Shown here piece after piece: positions 8,381 through 16,700 of a stretch of 64,000 bases of DNA. The position numbers were made by a program, and so were the translations under genes. The notes below the pieces were generated by a model, which saw nothing but the letters and a program-made list of their open reading frames with translations, made no database searches and was not told where the DNA came from. Numbering within the stretch: the stretch's first letter is position 1; every line of letters starts with the position of its first letter. The stretch comes from Bradyrhizobium sediminis (lineage in GTDB: Bacteria > Pseudomonadota > Alphaproteobacteria > Rhizobiales > Xanthobacteraceae). Location of the stretch: assembly GCF_018736085.1 (NCBI RefSeq), contig NZ_CP076134.1, positions 248,001-312,000 on the forward strand. Reading direction: 5' to 3'.

Positions 8381-9429
8381 TCGTGGGCGGGCAATTTGGG
8401 TCCGAGGGAAAGGGTAAGGTCGCCTTCGAGATCGCGCGCAAGCAAAACGCCGCAATAGTAGTACGGGTAGGGGGCACCAATTCCGGCCACACCGCAGTCG
8501 ACGAGGCAGGTAGAACGTGGGCGCTACGACAGTTACCTGCATCTATTCTCGCTCGTCAGACAATGGCGATATTGCCCGCGGGCGCGATAATTGACCCTGA
8601 AATCCTTCGGAAAGAGCTCGACGAACTTAAGCTCGATGCGAACCGGATCCTCGTCAGCCCTTACGCGACAATCATTGCGCCGGAGGATAAGCAAGCCGAG
8701 CGCCATTCAGGATTGATTTCTCAGATTGGCTCGACGGGATCCGGAACCGGCGCGGCTCTGATCCGACGCATGGGCCGGCAGCAGAATGTTGTGCTGGCCA
8801 AAGACCATCCAGCCATCGCTCCGTTTATCGGAGATACCGATACGGTCATGCGCGAGGCCCTTAATCAGAATCGCTGGATTGTCATTGAGGGCTCGCAAGG
8901 TTTTGGTCTCTCGATCCTCCACGGCGGCTTCTATCCGAAGGCTACGAGCCGCGACACAACCGCAGGTACATTTCTTGGTGAAGCCGGATTGAGCCCACGC
9001 GATGTGGGCCAAATCACCCTCGTGATTCGGACATTCCCAATCCGCGTGTCGGGAGATTCAGGACCTTTGAGAAATGAGACGAGTTGGACTGAAGTCGCTA
9101 AAACTGCCGGCTTGCCGGAGGATTATTGCGAACTGACAACTGCAACCAGGAAGGTCAGGCGTGTCGGTACGTTCGATGCGGATCTCGTCAAGCGCGCGAT
9201 AACCATTAACAATCCCACGCATATTGTGCTGAACCACTTCGACTATATCGATAGCGGCGTTCGAAATCATAAATTTGCGGTAGGCGCACTATCCGCATTG
9301 AGGAATATTGAGACCGCAATTGGCCGTCGGATCGACTTCTTGGGCACGAGTCCATCACATCTCGTGCCTCGCGAGAATTTAGGAAATAGCGGATACTTAT
9401 CCGATCTCGAAAAATCCACTCCAACCTGA
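8365..9429 (+). CDS. adenylosuccinate synthetase-like protein, PurZ type
   Basis: 354 aa, much shorter than housekeeping PurA (about 430) and close to phage PurZ. The family motifs are all there: GGQFGSEGKGK (6-18), GGTNSGHT (36-43, His42), IGSTGSGTG (121-129), IEGSQGFGLSILHG (174-187), SRDTTAG (195-201) and TATRKVRRVGTFD. In PurA the first motif carries the catalytic Asp of GDEGKGK; here it is Ser13. Replacement of this Asp is a reported hallmark of phage PurZ, which condenses dGMP with aspartate on the way to 2-aminoadenine (Z). I therefore expect a non-IMP purine substrate, possibly (d)GMP. Its start lies within the end of the upstream fusion gene and lacks a clear Shine-Dalgarno. No other Z-pathway gene (DatZ, MazZ, DpoZ) is recognisable nearby. 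Confidence 0.85.
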   Translation: MPISVVVGGQFGSEGKGKVAFEIARKQNAAIVVRVGGTNSGHTAVDEAGRTWALRQLPASILARQTMAILPAGAIIDPEILRKELDELKLDANRILVSPYATIIAPEDKQAERHSGLISQIGSTGSGTGAALIRRMGRQQNVVLAKDHPAIAPFIGDTDTVMREALNQNRWIVIEGSQGFGLSILHGGFYPKATSRDTTAGTFLGEAGLSPRDVGQITLVIRTFPIRVSGDSGPLRNETSWTEVAKTAGLPEDYCELTTATRKVRRVGTFDADLVKRAITINNPTHIVLNHFDYIDSGVRNHKFAVGALSALRNIETAIGRRIDFLGTSPSHLVPRENLGNSGYLSDLEKSTPT

Positions 9430-10143
9430 CATCTTCACTCGATGTGTTGCAACTGCAAGCGCGGAGGTATGATCCTTCTGTCCAATGAGCCAGAAATGCC
9501 GGCACGAACCCCGGCGAAATAGAAAGTGTAGGCTTATAGCGGCATCGGGAAAATTTGCCGAAAATTTCTCCCGGAGAATCTCCGTTTGCCGTTGAACTGA
9601 GGCCGTCCGATTTAGGTGATGGTAGACAATTATCGACTGCCCGCGCCGCCAAAATGGGGCAAGCTCATTCCAAAAAATGTACTTTCCAGCTTTAGGAGCG
9701 TGGCGAAGCACCGATGCAGTCTCAATCCCATTGTCGGGGTCAAAGAACACAAGGTTGCAAGCAGCAGTGGAGTCGAGGGCCTTCGAAAGCCATTTGTTTC
9801 TATAAGCGATCCTTTGATGTGAAGACTGGCCTTGAGAGTGTGGTTCTGAGATCGGCGAAGAAAAATATGTGGTTGAAGATGGAAATATCCGGGCTCGGTT
9901 AATGGAGTTAACAGAGCGACGGCCTGACAAAACGATCCTGGCAAGCTTGTCATGCAACGCGGGATCCAAAGTTCGGAATTCGTTGCTTTGTAGATAACTG
10001 ATATGACGTCCGTCCGAATTGTGATCTTCATCACTAAACAGGCACCAAACAAGGCCCAGCTTAAATACACCCTCGCTTAGGAGAAGTCGCAGCAGTCCGT
10101 ATTTTGCGAAGTCCCCCACATCGCCAACGTAACGGTTCTGCAT
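9397..10143 (-). CDS. conserved protein of unknown function (MQNRYVGDVGDFAKYGLLR type)
   Basis: 248 aa. The N-terminus MQNRYVGDVGDFAKYGLLR and the following VWCLFSDEDHNSDGRH look highly constrained and suggest a family conserved across bacteria. Further on come NLVFFDPDNGIE (reminiscent of an acidic active-site loop of a Rossmann or nuclease fold) and KYIFWNELAPFWRRGQSIIVYHHLNR. I do not recognise a characterised function. The start at 10141-10143 is preferred because the motif begins there. Its 3' end overlaps that of the PurZ-like gene by 33 bases, tail to tail, and its start is divergent from the gene at 10190. Codon use matches the island. Confidence 0.7.
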   Translation of the reverse strand: MQNRYVGDVGDFAKYGLLRLLLSEGVFKLGLVWCLFSDEDHNSDGRHISYLQSNEFRTLDPALHDKLARIVLSGRRSVNSINRARIFPSSTTYFSSPISEPHSQGQSSHQRIAYRNKWLSKALDSTAACNLVFFDPDNGIETASVLRHAPKAGKYIFWNELAPFWRRGQSIIVYHHLNRTASVQRQTEILREKFSANFPDAAISLHFLFRRGSCRHFWLIGQKDHTSALAVATHRVKMSGWSGFFEIG

Positions 10144-10189
10144 TCGAGCTTTCCCTAGTCCAGGAGCAAGACGACTACGATGGATCGCC

Positions 10190-11293
10190 ATGCAGACTGA
10201 TCAAATCACGTATTCGAGCAACGATGACGAAGCCGCTGCTCGGGCAACCACGTACGAACAGAACGACCCCTTCCCTTCCATTCCTCGGGCACTCCTATCA
10301 TCGGTGGAAATCGATGACTACGCCCGAGTAACGGGAATGCTTTTCCCGTTTTTCCCCAAAGCCCTCAAGTCGGCCTCTTACGAGGCTCACATCGGAGGAT
10401 CCGCAATATGGTGGGACGAAAAAGGGAAAAGAATTGAGCGCACCGTTAAACGAGGTGAACAACTCGTGTTGGAGGCGAACTCGATAGTTTTTGTTCAAGT
10501 CGAACCCACATTCCGGCTGCCGGACTATATGGCGATTCGCTTCAACCTTCGCATCACGCATGTCCATCGAGGATTATTGCTCGGCACGGGCCCTCTGGTT
10601 GATCCGGGGTTCCATGGAAAGCTACTAATCCCTCTGCATAATCTGACATCGTCGCCGTATAACTTGAACACCAATGATGCCTTGATTTGGATTGAATTCA
10701 CAAAGACTACGTTTGGGGCAGCCAGAACGGAAGACCAGCCAGCCGATCTAAAGAAGTTTGTTGGATTTCCCCCCAACAAACGGAATATGACCCCCGACGA
10801 TTATCTCCGCAAAGCAAATGGCGGAAATCCGATCCGAAGCTCTATTCCCGACGCCGTTGGAGATGCGAGAAGATCGGCGAAGTCTGCCGAGCGGTGGTCA
10901 AAAACGATTGCCGGTATTGGCTTTGCGGGCTTCGTCGCCTTGGTGGTGGCGCTTTACGCCGTATATTTGCAAGTCGGCTCAATGATACAAAACTCAACAG
11001 CGCTTACCGCGTCTGTTCAGCAGATGCTATTGCCGGTTGCCGCAGACACCAAGGCCGGATCGGAAAAGATAGCCGCTGGACAGTCGCAGATGGATCGAAT
11101 GAACCAACAGCTCGATCAACTGTCCCGGACGATGGAAACGAAATTAACAGACAGGGCCGCGGCCGCCCAAGCTCAAATCGACCGACTCACGCAGCAAACT
11201 GATCGGCTGAACCAGGATCTCGACGTCATAAAAAAATCAAAGCCTCCAAGACGCTCATCTCCCAAAAGGGCGCGCCCAGCTGCGGTTCGTTGA
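10190..11293 (+). CDS. membrane-anchored coiled-coil protein with dCTP deaminase/dUTPase-fold domain
   Basis: 367 aa. Residues about 35-195 have the Dcd/dUTPase beta fold: PDYMAIRFNLRITHVHRGLLLGTGPLVDPGFHGKLLIPLHNLT followed by NTNDALIWIEFTKT. The catalytic Glu of E. coli dCTP deaminase (in VLEF) aligns with Pro/His (IPLH), and the R-S-S-L-A-R motif reads RFNLRI, so classical dCTP deamination is unlikely. A transmembrane helix follows (about 239-261, TIAGIGFAGFVALVVALYAVYL), then a coiled coil (about 295-348) and a very basic tail. It may bind or sense nucleotides at the membrane. The truncated TIR gene begins 57 bases downstream. Confidence 0.75.
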   Translation: MQTDQITYSSNDDEAAARATTYEQNDPFPSIPRALLSSVEIDDYARVTGMLFPFFPKALKSASYEAHIGGSAIWWDEKGKRIERTVKRGEQLVLEANSIVFVQVEPTFRLPDYMAIRFNLRITHVHRGLLLGTGPLVDPGFHGKLLIPLHNLTSSPYNLNTNDALIWIEFTKTTFGAARTEDQPADLKKFVGFPPNKRNMTPDDYLRKANGGNPIRSSIPDAVGDARRSAKSAERWSKTIAGIGFAGFVALVVALYAVYLQVGSMIQNSTALTASVQQMLLPVAADTKAGSEKIAAGQSQMDRMNQQLDQLSRTMETKLTDRAAAAQAQIDRLTQQTDRLNQDLDVIKKSKPPRRSSPKRARPAAVR

Positions 11294-11349
11294 ACCACTC
11301 TGTCTATTGTCGCACTCATTCCTGCGCCTGCCGCCAAGAGGGACGTTTC

Positions 11350-11682
11350 ATGACGGCAACCCAGGACGCCATTTTCATCAGTCACGCCACGCCGGAGGAT
11401 AATGCCTTCACGTTGTGGCTGGGCGGCCGGCTGACGGCGTCGGGCTATCAGGTGTTCGCTGATGTTCTGCGTCTCAAAGGCGGGGATGATTGGGAGCGTA
11501 TCCTTGAAGATGCCATTCGTAATAAAGCCAAGCGGTTCCTGCTCGTTGCAACGCCGGGCGGCGTCCAGAAGCAGGGTGTCAGGAATGAGATCACCATCGC
11601 GGTTGAGACCGCTAAGCGCATAAGGGAAGACGGCTTTATCATTCCCCTGCGCCTCGCCGCATACGCAGCGCCCCTGCGATGA
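11350..11682 (+). pseudogene. TIR-domain protein, C-terminally truncated
   Basis: 110 aa. Residues 5-100 are the first part of a TIR domain: DAIFISHATPEDNAFTLWLGGRLTASGYQVFAD, then GGDDWERILEDAIRNKAKRFLLVAT. Glu49 in DWERIL sits where TIR NADases carry their catalytic Glu. The frame stops after IIPLRLAAYAAPLR, before the last TIR elements and any partner domain; the other two frames downstream show no continuation. It is therefore probably a remnant of a longer gene. TIR domains commonly act as NAD-degrading effectors in anti-phage defence. It lies directly behind the Dcd/dUTPase-fold membrane protein. Confidence 0.65.
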
Positions 11683-11940
11683 AGGCAATCATCCGCAACA
11701 GCCGCTGCGAATAAAAACGATCTAACGAAGTTTTTTCTCAATTCCTCGTCGTTGAACCGGGCCGCATGTCGATTTCAGCGATCCCGGCCTCTCCAGCCGC
11801 GGCGAAGCCGAATTTTGATCTGCATCAACGAAACTCGCGATGCAGGAGTTCATCATTATCCAAAGGCATTGCCTTGGATTGGGCCGATGAGAACAAACGC
11901 TCACGCAGGCATGCCTGCCTCTCCTCCGATCTCATCCCGC
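11683..11940. other. intergenic region at the right edge of the island
   Basis: 258 bases between the TIR remnant and the exported small protein. It is AT-richer at its left end. No convincing coding frame, no integrase, and no copy of the tRNA-Gly 3' end that would mark an attachment site was found by eye. Confidence 0.5.
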
Positions 11941-12273
11941 ATGCGGCTCGCTATCTCGGTCGCTCTCTTCATTTCGTTGATTGAACACGGCTACGCGCAA
12001 TCCCCTCAAGCGCCGATTCCGGTCCAGCCGAACATCGCGACGCTGCAGTCGCAGGGACACGTCTTCAAGACCGGGGAACCCTGCAAGCAGATGAGCGGCA
12101 AGTCCGGCATCATCAAGCGCGATGCGTGCCGGCGATGGTACTGCAGCCGCACCGATTACCAGGACATCACCGAGCGGCGGCCCAATTTCGCAGCCGACAT
12201 GGGATGCGAATGGCAATTGGTCGGGCTGCATTGCCTGTGCCGACCGCCCGGCACGCCAGCGAAAGAAAAGTGA
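11941..12273 (+). CDS. small exported cysteine-containing protein
   Basis: 110 aa. It begins with a signal peptide (MRLAISVALFISLIEHGYAQ, cleavage likely after YAQ). The mature part has six cysteines (EPCKQM, RDACRRWYC, MGCEW, LHCLC), suggesting disulfides in the periplasm or outside. The ATG at 11941 is chosen because the signal peptide starts there; an in-frame extension upstream looks non-coding. It is 9 bases upstream of the next cysteine-rich gene, so this is the first of a small operon of secreted proteins. No family recognised. Confidence 0.7.
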   Translation: MRLAISVALFISLIEHGYAQSPQAPIPVQPNIATLQSQGHVFKTGEPCKQMSGKSGIIKRDACRRWYCSRTDYQDITERRPNFAADMGCEWQLVGLHCLCRPPGTPAKEK

Positions 12274-12282
12274 GGCGGCTGT

Positions 12283-13701
12283 ATGGGTGCACCGCTGACT
12301 TTGAGGATGGGCGCGGCAGTTTTCGAGCGTGCTCGATTTGCCCGCTACGTGATGGCTGCGTTTGTAGCACTCTGTCTGGGATTCGCTCCCGCAACGCCGG
12401 CGCGCGCGGACGCCAGTATCGACGCCTGTTTCAACGCCGTCGCGGATGCGGCCAAGGCCGGTATCGATCAGGCGAAACTGGGCCCCGAGTTCGTTGCCAA
12501 CGGTTGTGCGCAATGGGTCAATCCCGCCACGGCCGAGCTGTTTGCTGCAGTTGTCGGCATCGTCACAGCGCTCGAAGCCGCAGGCGCATTCAAGGGCGGT
12601 GACTGCAAGGATTTCATCAAGACAAAAATCGCGGCGGCTCTCGTCTCCGCGCTCGCTGGCTCCATCGGAGGCAACAGTCCGCTGTCCCTGATCGTCAATG
12701 CGCTGCCCGATTCCGCCAAGGCCAAGATCGAGCAGCTCGCCAACAACATCTCGTCGGCCGGCTCGGAAGCGGCTGCAAATGCGGCTGCGGAGCAGGCTTA
12801 CGACCTGCTGGCAAACATTCCGGTGATTGGCCAGGCCATCAGCATGCTGCCCTGCGCCTGCATCGTCGCCGACGCCGCCATCAAGACCGGGAACGATCTG
12901 GCGAAAGCCGCCTCCGAAACCGGCGATTGCGGGAAGTTTGCGTTGCAATGCGTCGGCAACCCGCTCAAGTGCGCCCAGTCGCTGTTCGAGAGCGGCTGGG
13001 ACGCGTTGCAGGATCTCGGCAGTTGGGTCTGGAACACCGTGGGCGGTCTGCTCAAGGACATCTGGTGCGATGGACCTGGTCAGGTCTGCAACTGGATCGG
13101 CTTGAAGAGCGTCTGCGGCTGCGAGGGCGATCCGCCGCCGCCCGTGCAAGTGGACTGTGTCGGCGGCGCGGCGCTGGGCGGCGACGTCAGAGACCTCGGC
13201 AACGGCGTCAAGATCTCGGTTTCCTCCAATGAGTTCTGCAGTTGCCCGGCCACCATGGCGTGGCAGCAGCACAGCAATGGCGCCTGGACCTGCAATTGTC
13301 CCAACCCGGGCGAGGTGCAGGTCGCCAAGGGCATCTGCCAGTGTCCCGAAGGCAAAGGCCTGCTCGACGGCTCTTGCCAGGCCTGCCCCGGCCCCCTTGT
13401 GCTGAAATATGGCGCCTGCACCTGCTCCGTCGAGGGTCAGCATATCAATAAAATCCTCGGCAACTTCAGTTGCAGTTGTCCCGACGGTCAGGGCACGGCG
13501 GGCAACAAATGCGCGCCTGCTTGCACCGATGTGAGCAAGACCCTGCTGGCGGACGGGACCTGCTGTTCGCCCTCGCAAGTGTCGTCGTGCGGCGTCTGCT
13601 GTCCCAGTGGATGGACGCCCGATCCCAAGAGCGGCAGCTGCATCATCGCGTTCACGCCCAAGCCCGGGGTCAAGACCTTTGCGCCGCAGAAGTCGAGGTA
13701 G
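12283..13701 (+). CDS. exported cysteine-rich protein
   Basis: 472 aa. A long signal region (hydrophobic ARYVMAAFVALCLGFAPATPARA, residues about 21-43) precedes a helical domain of about 230 residues with scattered cysteines. From about residue 285 onward it becomes a cysteine-dense module with CxC and CxCP repeats (CSCP, CNCP, CQCP, CTCS, CSCP), ending CCSPSQVSSCGVCCPSGWTPDPKSGSC. The tail resembles the repeats of the next gene, so they are probably functionally linked. Predicted surface or extracellular structural protein; no catalytic motif seen. Confidence 0.75.
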   Translation: MGAPLTLRMGAAVFERARFARYVMAAFVALCLGFAPATPARADASIDACFNAVADAAKAGIDQAKLGPEFVANGCAQWVNPATAELFAAVVGIVTALEAAGAFKGGDCKDFIKTKIAAALVSALAGSIGGNSPLSLIVNALPDSAKAKIEQLANNISSAGSEAAANAAAEQAYDLLANIPVIGQAISMLPCACIVADAAIKTGNDLAKAASETGDCGKFALQCVGNPLKCAQSLFESGWDALQDLGSWVWNTVGGLLKDIWCDGPGQVCNWIGLKSVCGCEGDPPPPVQVDCVGGAALGGDVRDLGNGVKISVSSNEFCSCPATMAWQQHSNGAWTCNCPNPGEVQVAKGICQCPEGKGLLDGSCQACPGPLVLKYGACTCSVEGQHINKILGNFSCSCPDGQGTAGNKCAPACTDVSKTLLADGTCCSPSQVSSCGVCCPSGWTPDPKSGSCIIAFTPKPGVKTFAPQKSR

Positions 13702-13706
13702 TTGCC

Positions 13707-16700
13707 ATGCCATCGACACGCCACCAACCGGCTTCAAAACAAGGGCAGACTGTGGCGATCAGTCTTTTTGCAGCGGTCGTGGCGTTCTTGAGTAGCTTTG
13801 GCGACGTCGGAAGCGCCATCGCGCAGAATGTTCCGACGGGTATCCTCACGCCTGGCAACGCTGCCGTCACCGGTTTCTCCGGCGCTATTCCGCCCGCACA
13901 GATTCCACCAGGCGTCGATCCGCGCGAAACAACCTTCATCGACCTCGACGGGGCTTCGGTTCGAATCGTCGACCTGCAGAACATGGCCGGGCCACCGAAT
14001 GCCCAATTGGTTCCCGCCCCGAAACCCTTCACCGTCACGGCTGCGCAGGTCGGCCAGGTTTTCGGCATTGTGCTCGACAACAGCACGCCGCCAAATATCT
14101 ATGTCGCCGCCACCTCCGCCTACGGCCTGCCGATCGTGGCGCCAGCCGCCGGCGGCCAGCCGCTTCACGTCAAGACTGGCGCGCCGAACGCCAGCTTCAT
14201 GCCCGGCCTGTGGGGTGGCGCTGCGCCGAACGGCGGCCCGGGATCGATCTGGAAGATCGACGGCGTGACCGGTAGCGTCAGCCTGTTTGCCAATGTCACG
14301 CTCGATGGCGCTTCGAATTCCGGTCCTGCACTTGGCGGCCTTGCATTCGATCCGGATTCCAACTCGCTGTTTGCCGCCGATCGCGACACCGGCATGATCC
14401 ACCGCTTCGCCATGACCGGCGCCGAGCGTGGCCGTTATGATCACGGCGTGCAGGGCCGCACGGCGCAGGGCCTTGCGCCGGTGCCGTTCGATCCCAGGAA
14501 GCGATTAGCCATCACGAATCCGAAGTTCGACAGCGAGCAGCCCGCGACCTGGTCCTATGCGCCGCCGGAGCGGCTGATTTTCGGTCTCGGCGTTTCGCGC
14601 GGACGTCTCTATTACGCGGTGGCCGCCGACCTGCAGATCTGGTCGGTCGGAATTTCGCCCGACGGATCGTTCGCCAGCGATGCCACGCGGGAGATCAGCG
14701 CCCCGCCGGCCGCAGGTCCGACCGAGATCTCGAAAATCACCTTCGACGATCAGGGTCGCATGTACCTCGCCGAGCGACCCGCTCCGGCTGGCGCCTATGA
14801 CTTCGAAGCGCTGACGCCCGAAGGAATCGGCCGCATCTTGCGCTACGCGATCATCGGCTCCTATCCGGGCGCGCCCCGGATTTGGCAGCAGGTTCCCGAC
14901 GAATACGCCATCGGGGTTCAGTCACAATACCGCAACGGCAATGGCGGCGTTGCCGTCGGTTTCAATTACGACGAAGCCGGTGTGCTCGACCGTGCCTCAT
15001 GCGGCGGCTTCCTGTGGTCCACCGGCGAGCGGTTACGCAAATCGGCCGACCCCGGGCTCGCCGCACGGCTGCGGCAATCGGGGCCGGAAAATGTCGACGG
15101 CCTGCAAGGCAATCTCACCGAGCTCGTGAGGCCGCAGAATGTGCCGCCGCTCAAGACCTATTTCATCGACTACGACGATCGGGTCGACGATGACGCGGCG
15201 CGCGGCCACATGGGCGACATCGCGATCTGGCGCGTTTGTGGACCCCTGCTGCGCGGCGGCTGGATGCCCCCGGGCTGGATGCTTCCTGCCCAGCCGCCGG
15301 GCGGCGGCTCACTCTGGTTCCCGCCGCCGTCGAAATCCTGTCCGCCCGGCCAGATGCAGCCCGGCTTGCAGTGCTGCCCGACAGGCTCCTCGCCTGATCC
15401 GAGCGGCCAGTGCAAGCCGTGGTGCCCGAACGGCGCCATGGATCCGGGCAGCCAGGAACTCTGCGGATATGGCTTCGACAACACGAAGTTCGATCCGAAC
15501 AATCCGGGCAATTCGAAATGCGTCGATGGCACCAGTCCCGATCCCGCCCTGGGAATGCTGGGTTGCGTGCATGCCTCGCCGCTGTTCATGGCATCGGTCT
15601 GCCCGGCGGGATGGTCGAAACAGAACGAACCCAAAGTCGGACTGGTTTGCGCGCCGACCGCAAAACAATTGTCGTGCGGACAAGGCGAGCAGGTCAGCCC
15701 GATCGACAACCAGTGCCACGCGCTCTGTCCGGGAGGCGGCACCGCCTGGCCGGCCGCCCAATGTTGTCCGCCCGGCGCGGTCGTCAGCGTCACCGGTCAA
15801 TGCTGCCCGCCGGGCTCGAAGCCCGATCCCAAGTCCGGCAAATGCGGACCGCCGACCTTCTCTTGCCCGCCCGGTCAGCTCAGCAAGATCGACAACATCT
15901 GTTGCCCCGCCGGACAGGTCCCGAACAACGTCATCGGCGGCTGCTGCCCGCCCGGCACGATGCCGGATCCGGTCACCGGAATTTGCAAGCAGACCGCTTG
16001 CGCGGTGCCTCCAAACACCTTGGTCAATGGCAAGTGCTGTTCGCCCGACGATCTGAAGCCGGGCGGAGCGTGCTGGAATTGCGGGCCCGGCCAGACGCCG
16101 GTTGGCCCGAATAATTTCTGTTGCGATGCGAGCAAGGTCTACACCGACGCCAGCGGTGCCAAGGCGTGTTGTCTCAGCGGCGTGCTCAAGAACGGCCAGT
16201 GCATGGGCGGAACGCCGATGCAGCCTGGCTGCTCGCCGGGTTCGACCGATCCCAATTGCTGCGCCAGCGGCTACAAGCCGGCCGGCAACACTTGCTGTCT
16301 GGAAGGCCAGCTCACCACCAATGGCGTCTGCTGCCCGGCGGGGCAGACGCCCAGCGGCCCGAACAAGGATCAATGCCAGCCGACCTATACGGGCTGGATA
16401 CCGCCCTGGTGGCCGAACGGAGACAAGCCGAAGGATGGTGGAGGAGAAATCCCAAAGATACCTGGCGGGGGCTGCACGGGTCCTGGTTGCTTCCCCCTGA
16501 AATTCTGTTGCGCCAGCGGCTTGATTCCGACCGCTGACGGCAACTCCTGCTGCGCCCCCAACCTGATGACCGTGTTCGGCACCTGTTGTTCTGCGGGCAA
16601 TCCTCCCAATCCCAAAACCGGTCTGTGTACGACGACCGTCAAATCGCTTCAGAAATGTTCTCCGGGCTATACCCAGATTCCCGACGGCTCCTGCTGCCTG

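Noticed and set aside
6431..9429. Remnant of a Z-genome prophage
   Set aside because: No capsid, terminase, polymerase, DatZ or MazZ gene is recognisable nearby, so phage origin of the PurZ-like gene is possible but not supported by context.
10190..11293. Active dCTP deaminase
   Set aside because: The catalytic Glu and the R-S-S-L-A-R region of Dcd are not conserved, so I call only the fold.
11932..13737. Long open frame (601 aa) on the minus strand across the cysteine-rich genes
   Set aside because: It is a shadow of real plus-strand genes in GC-rich DNA: no family similarity, and the plus-strand frames have signal peptides and cysteine repeats.
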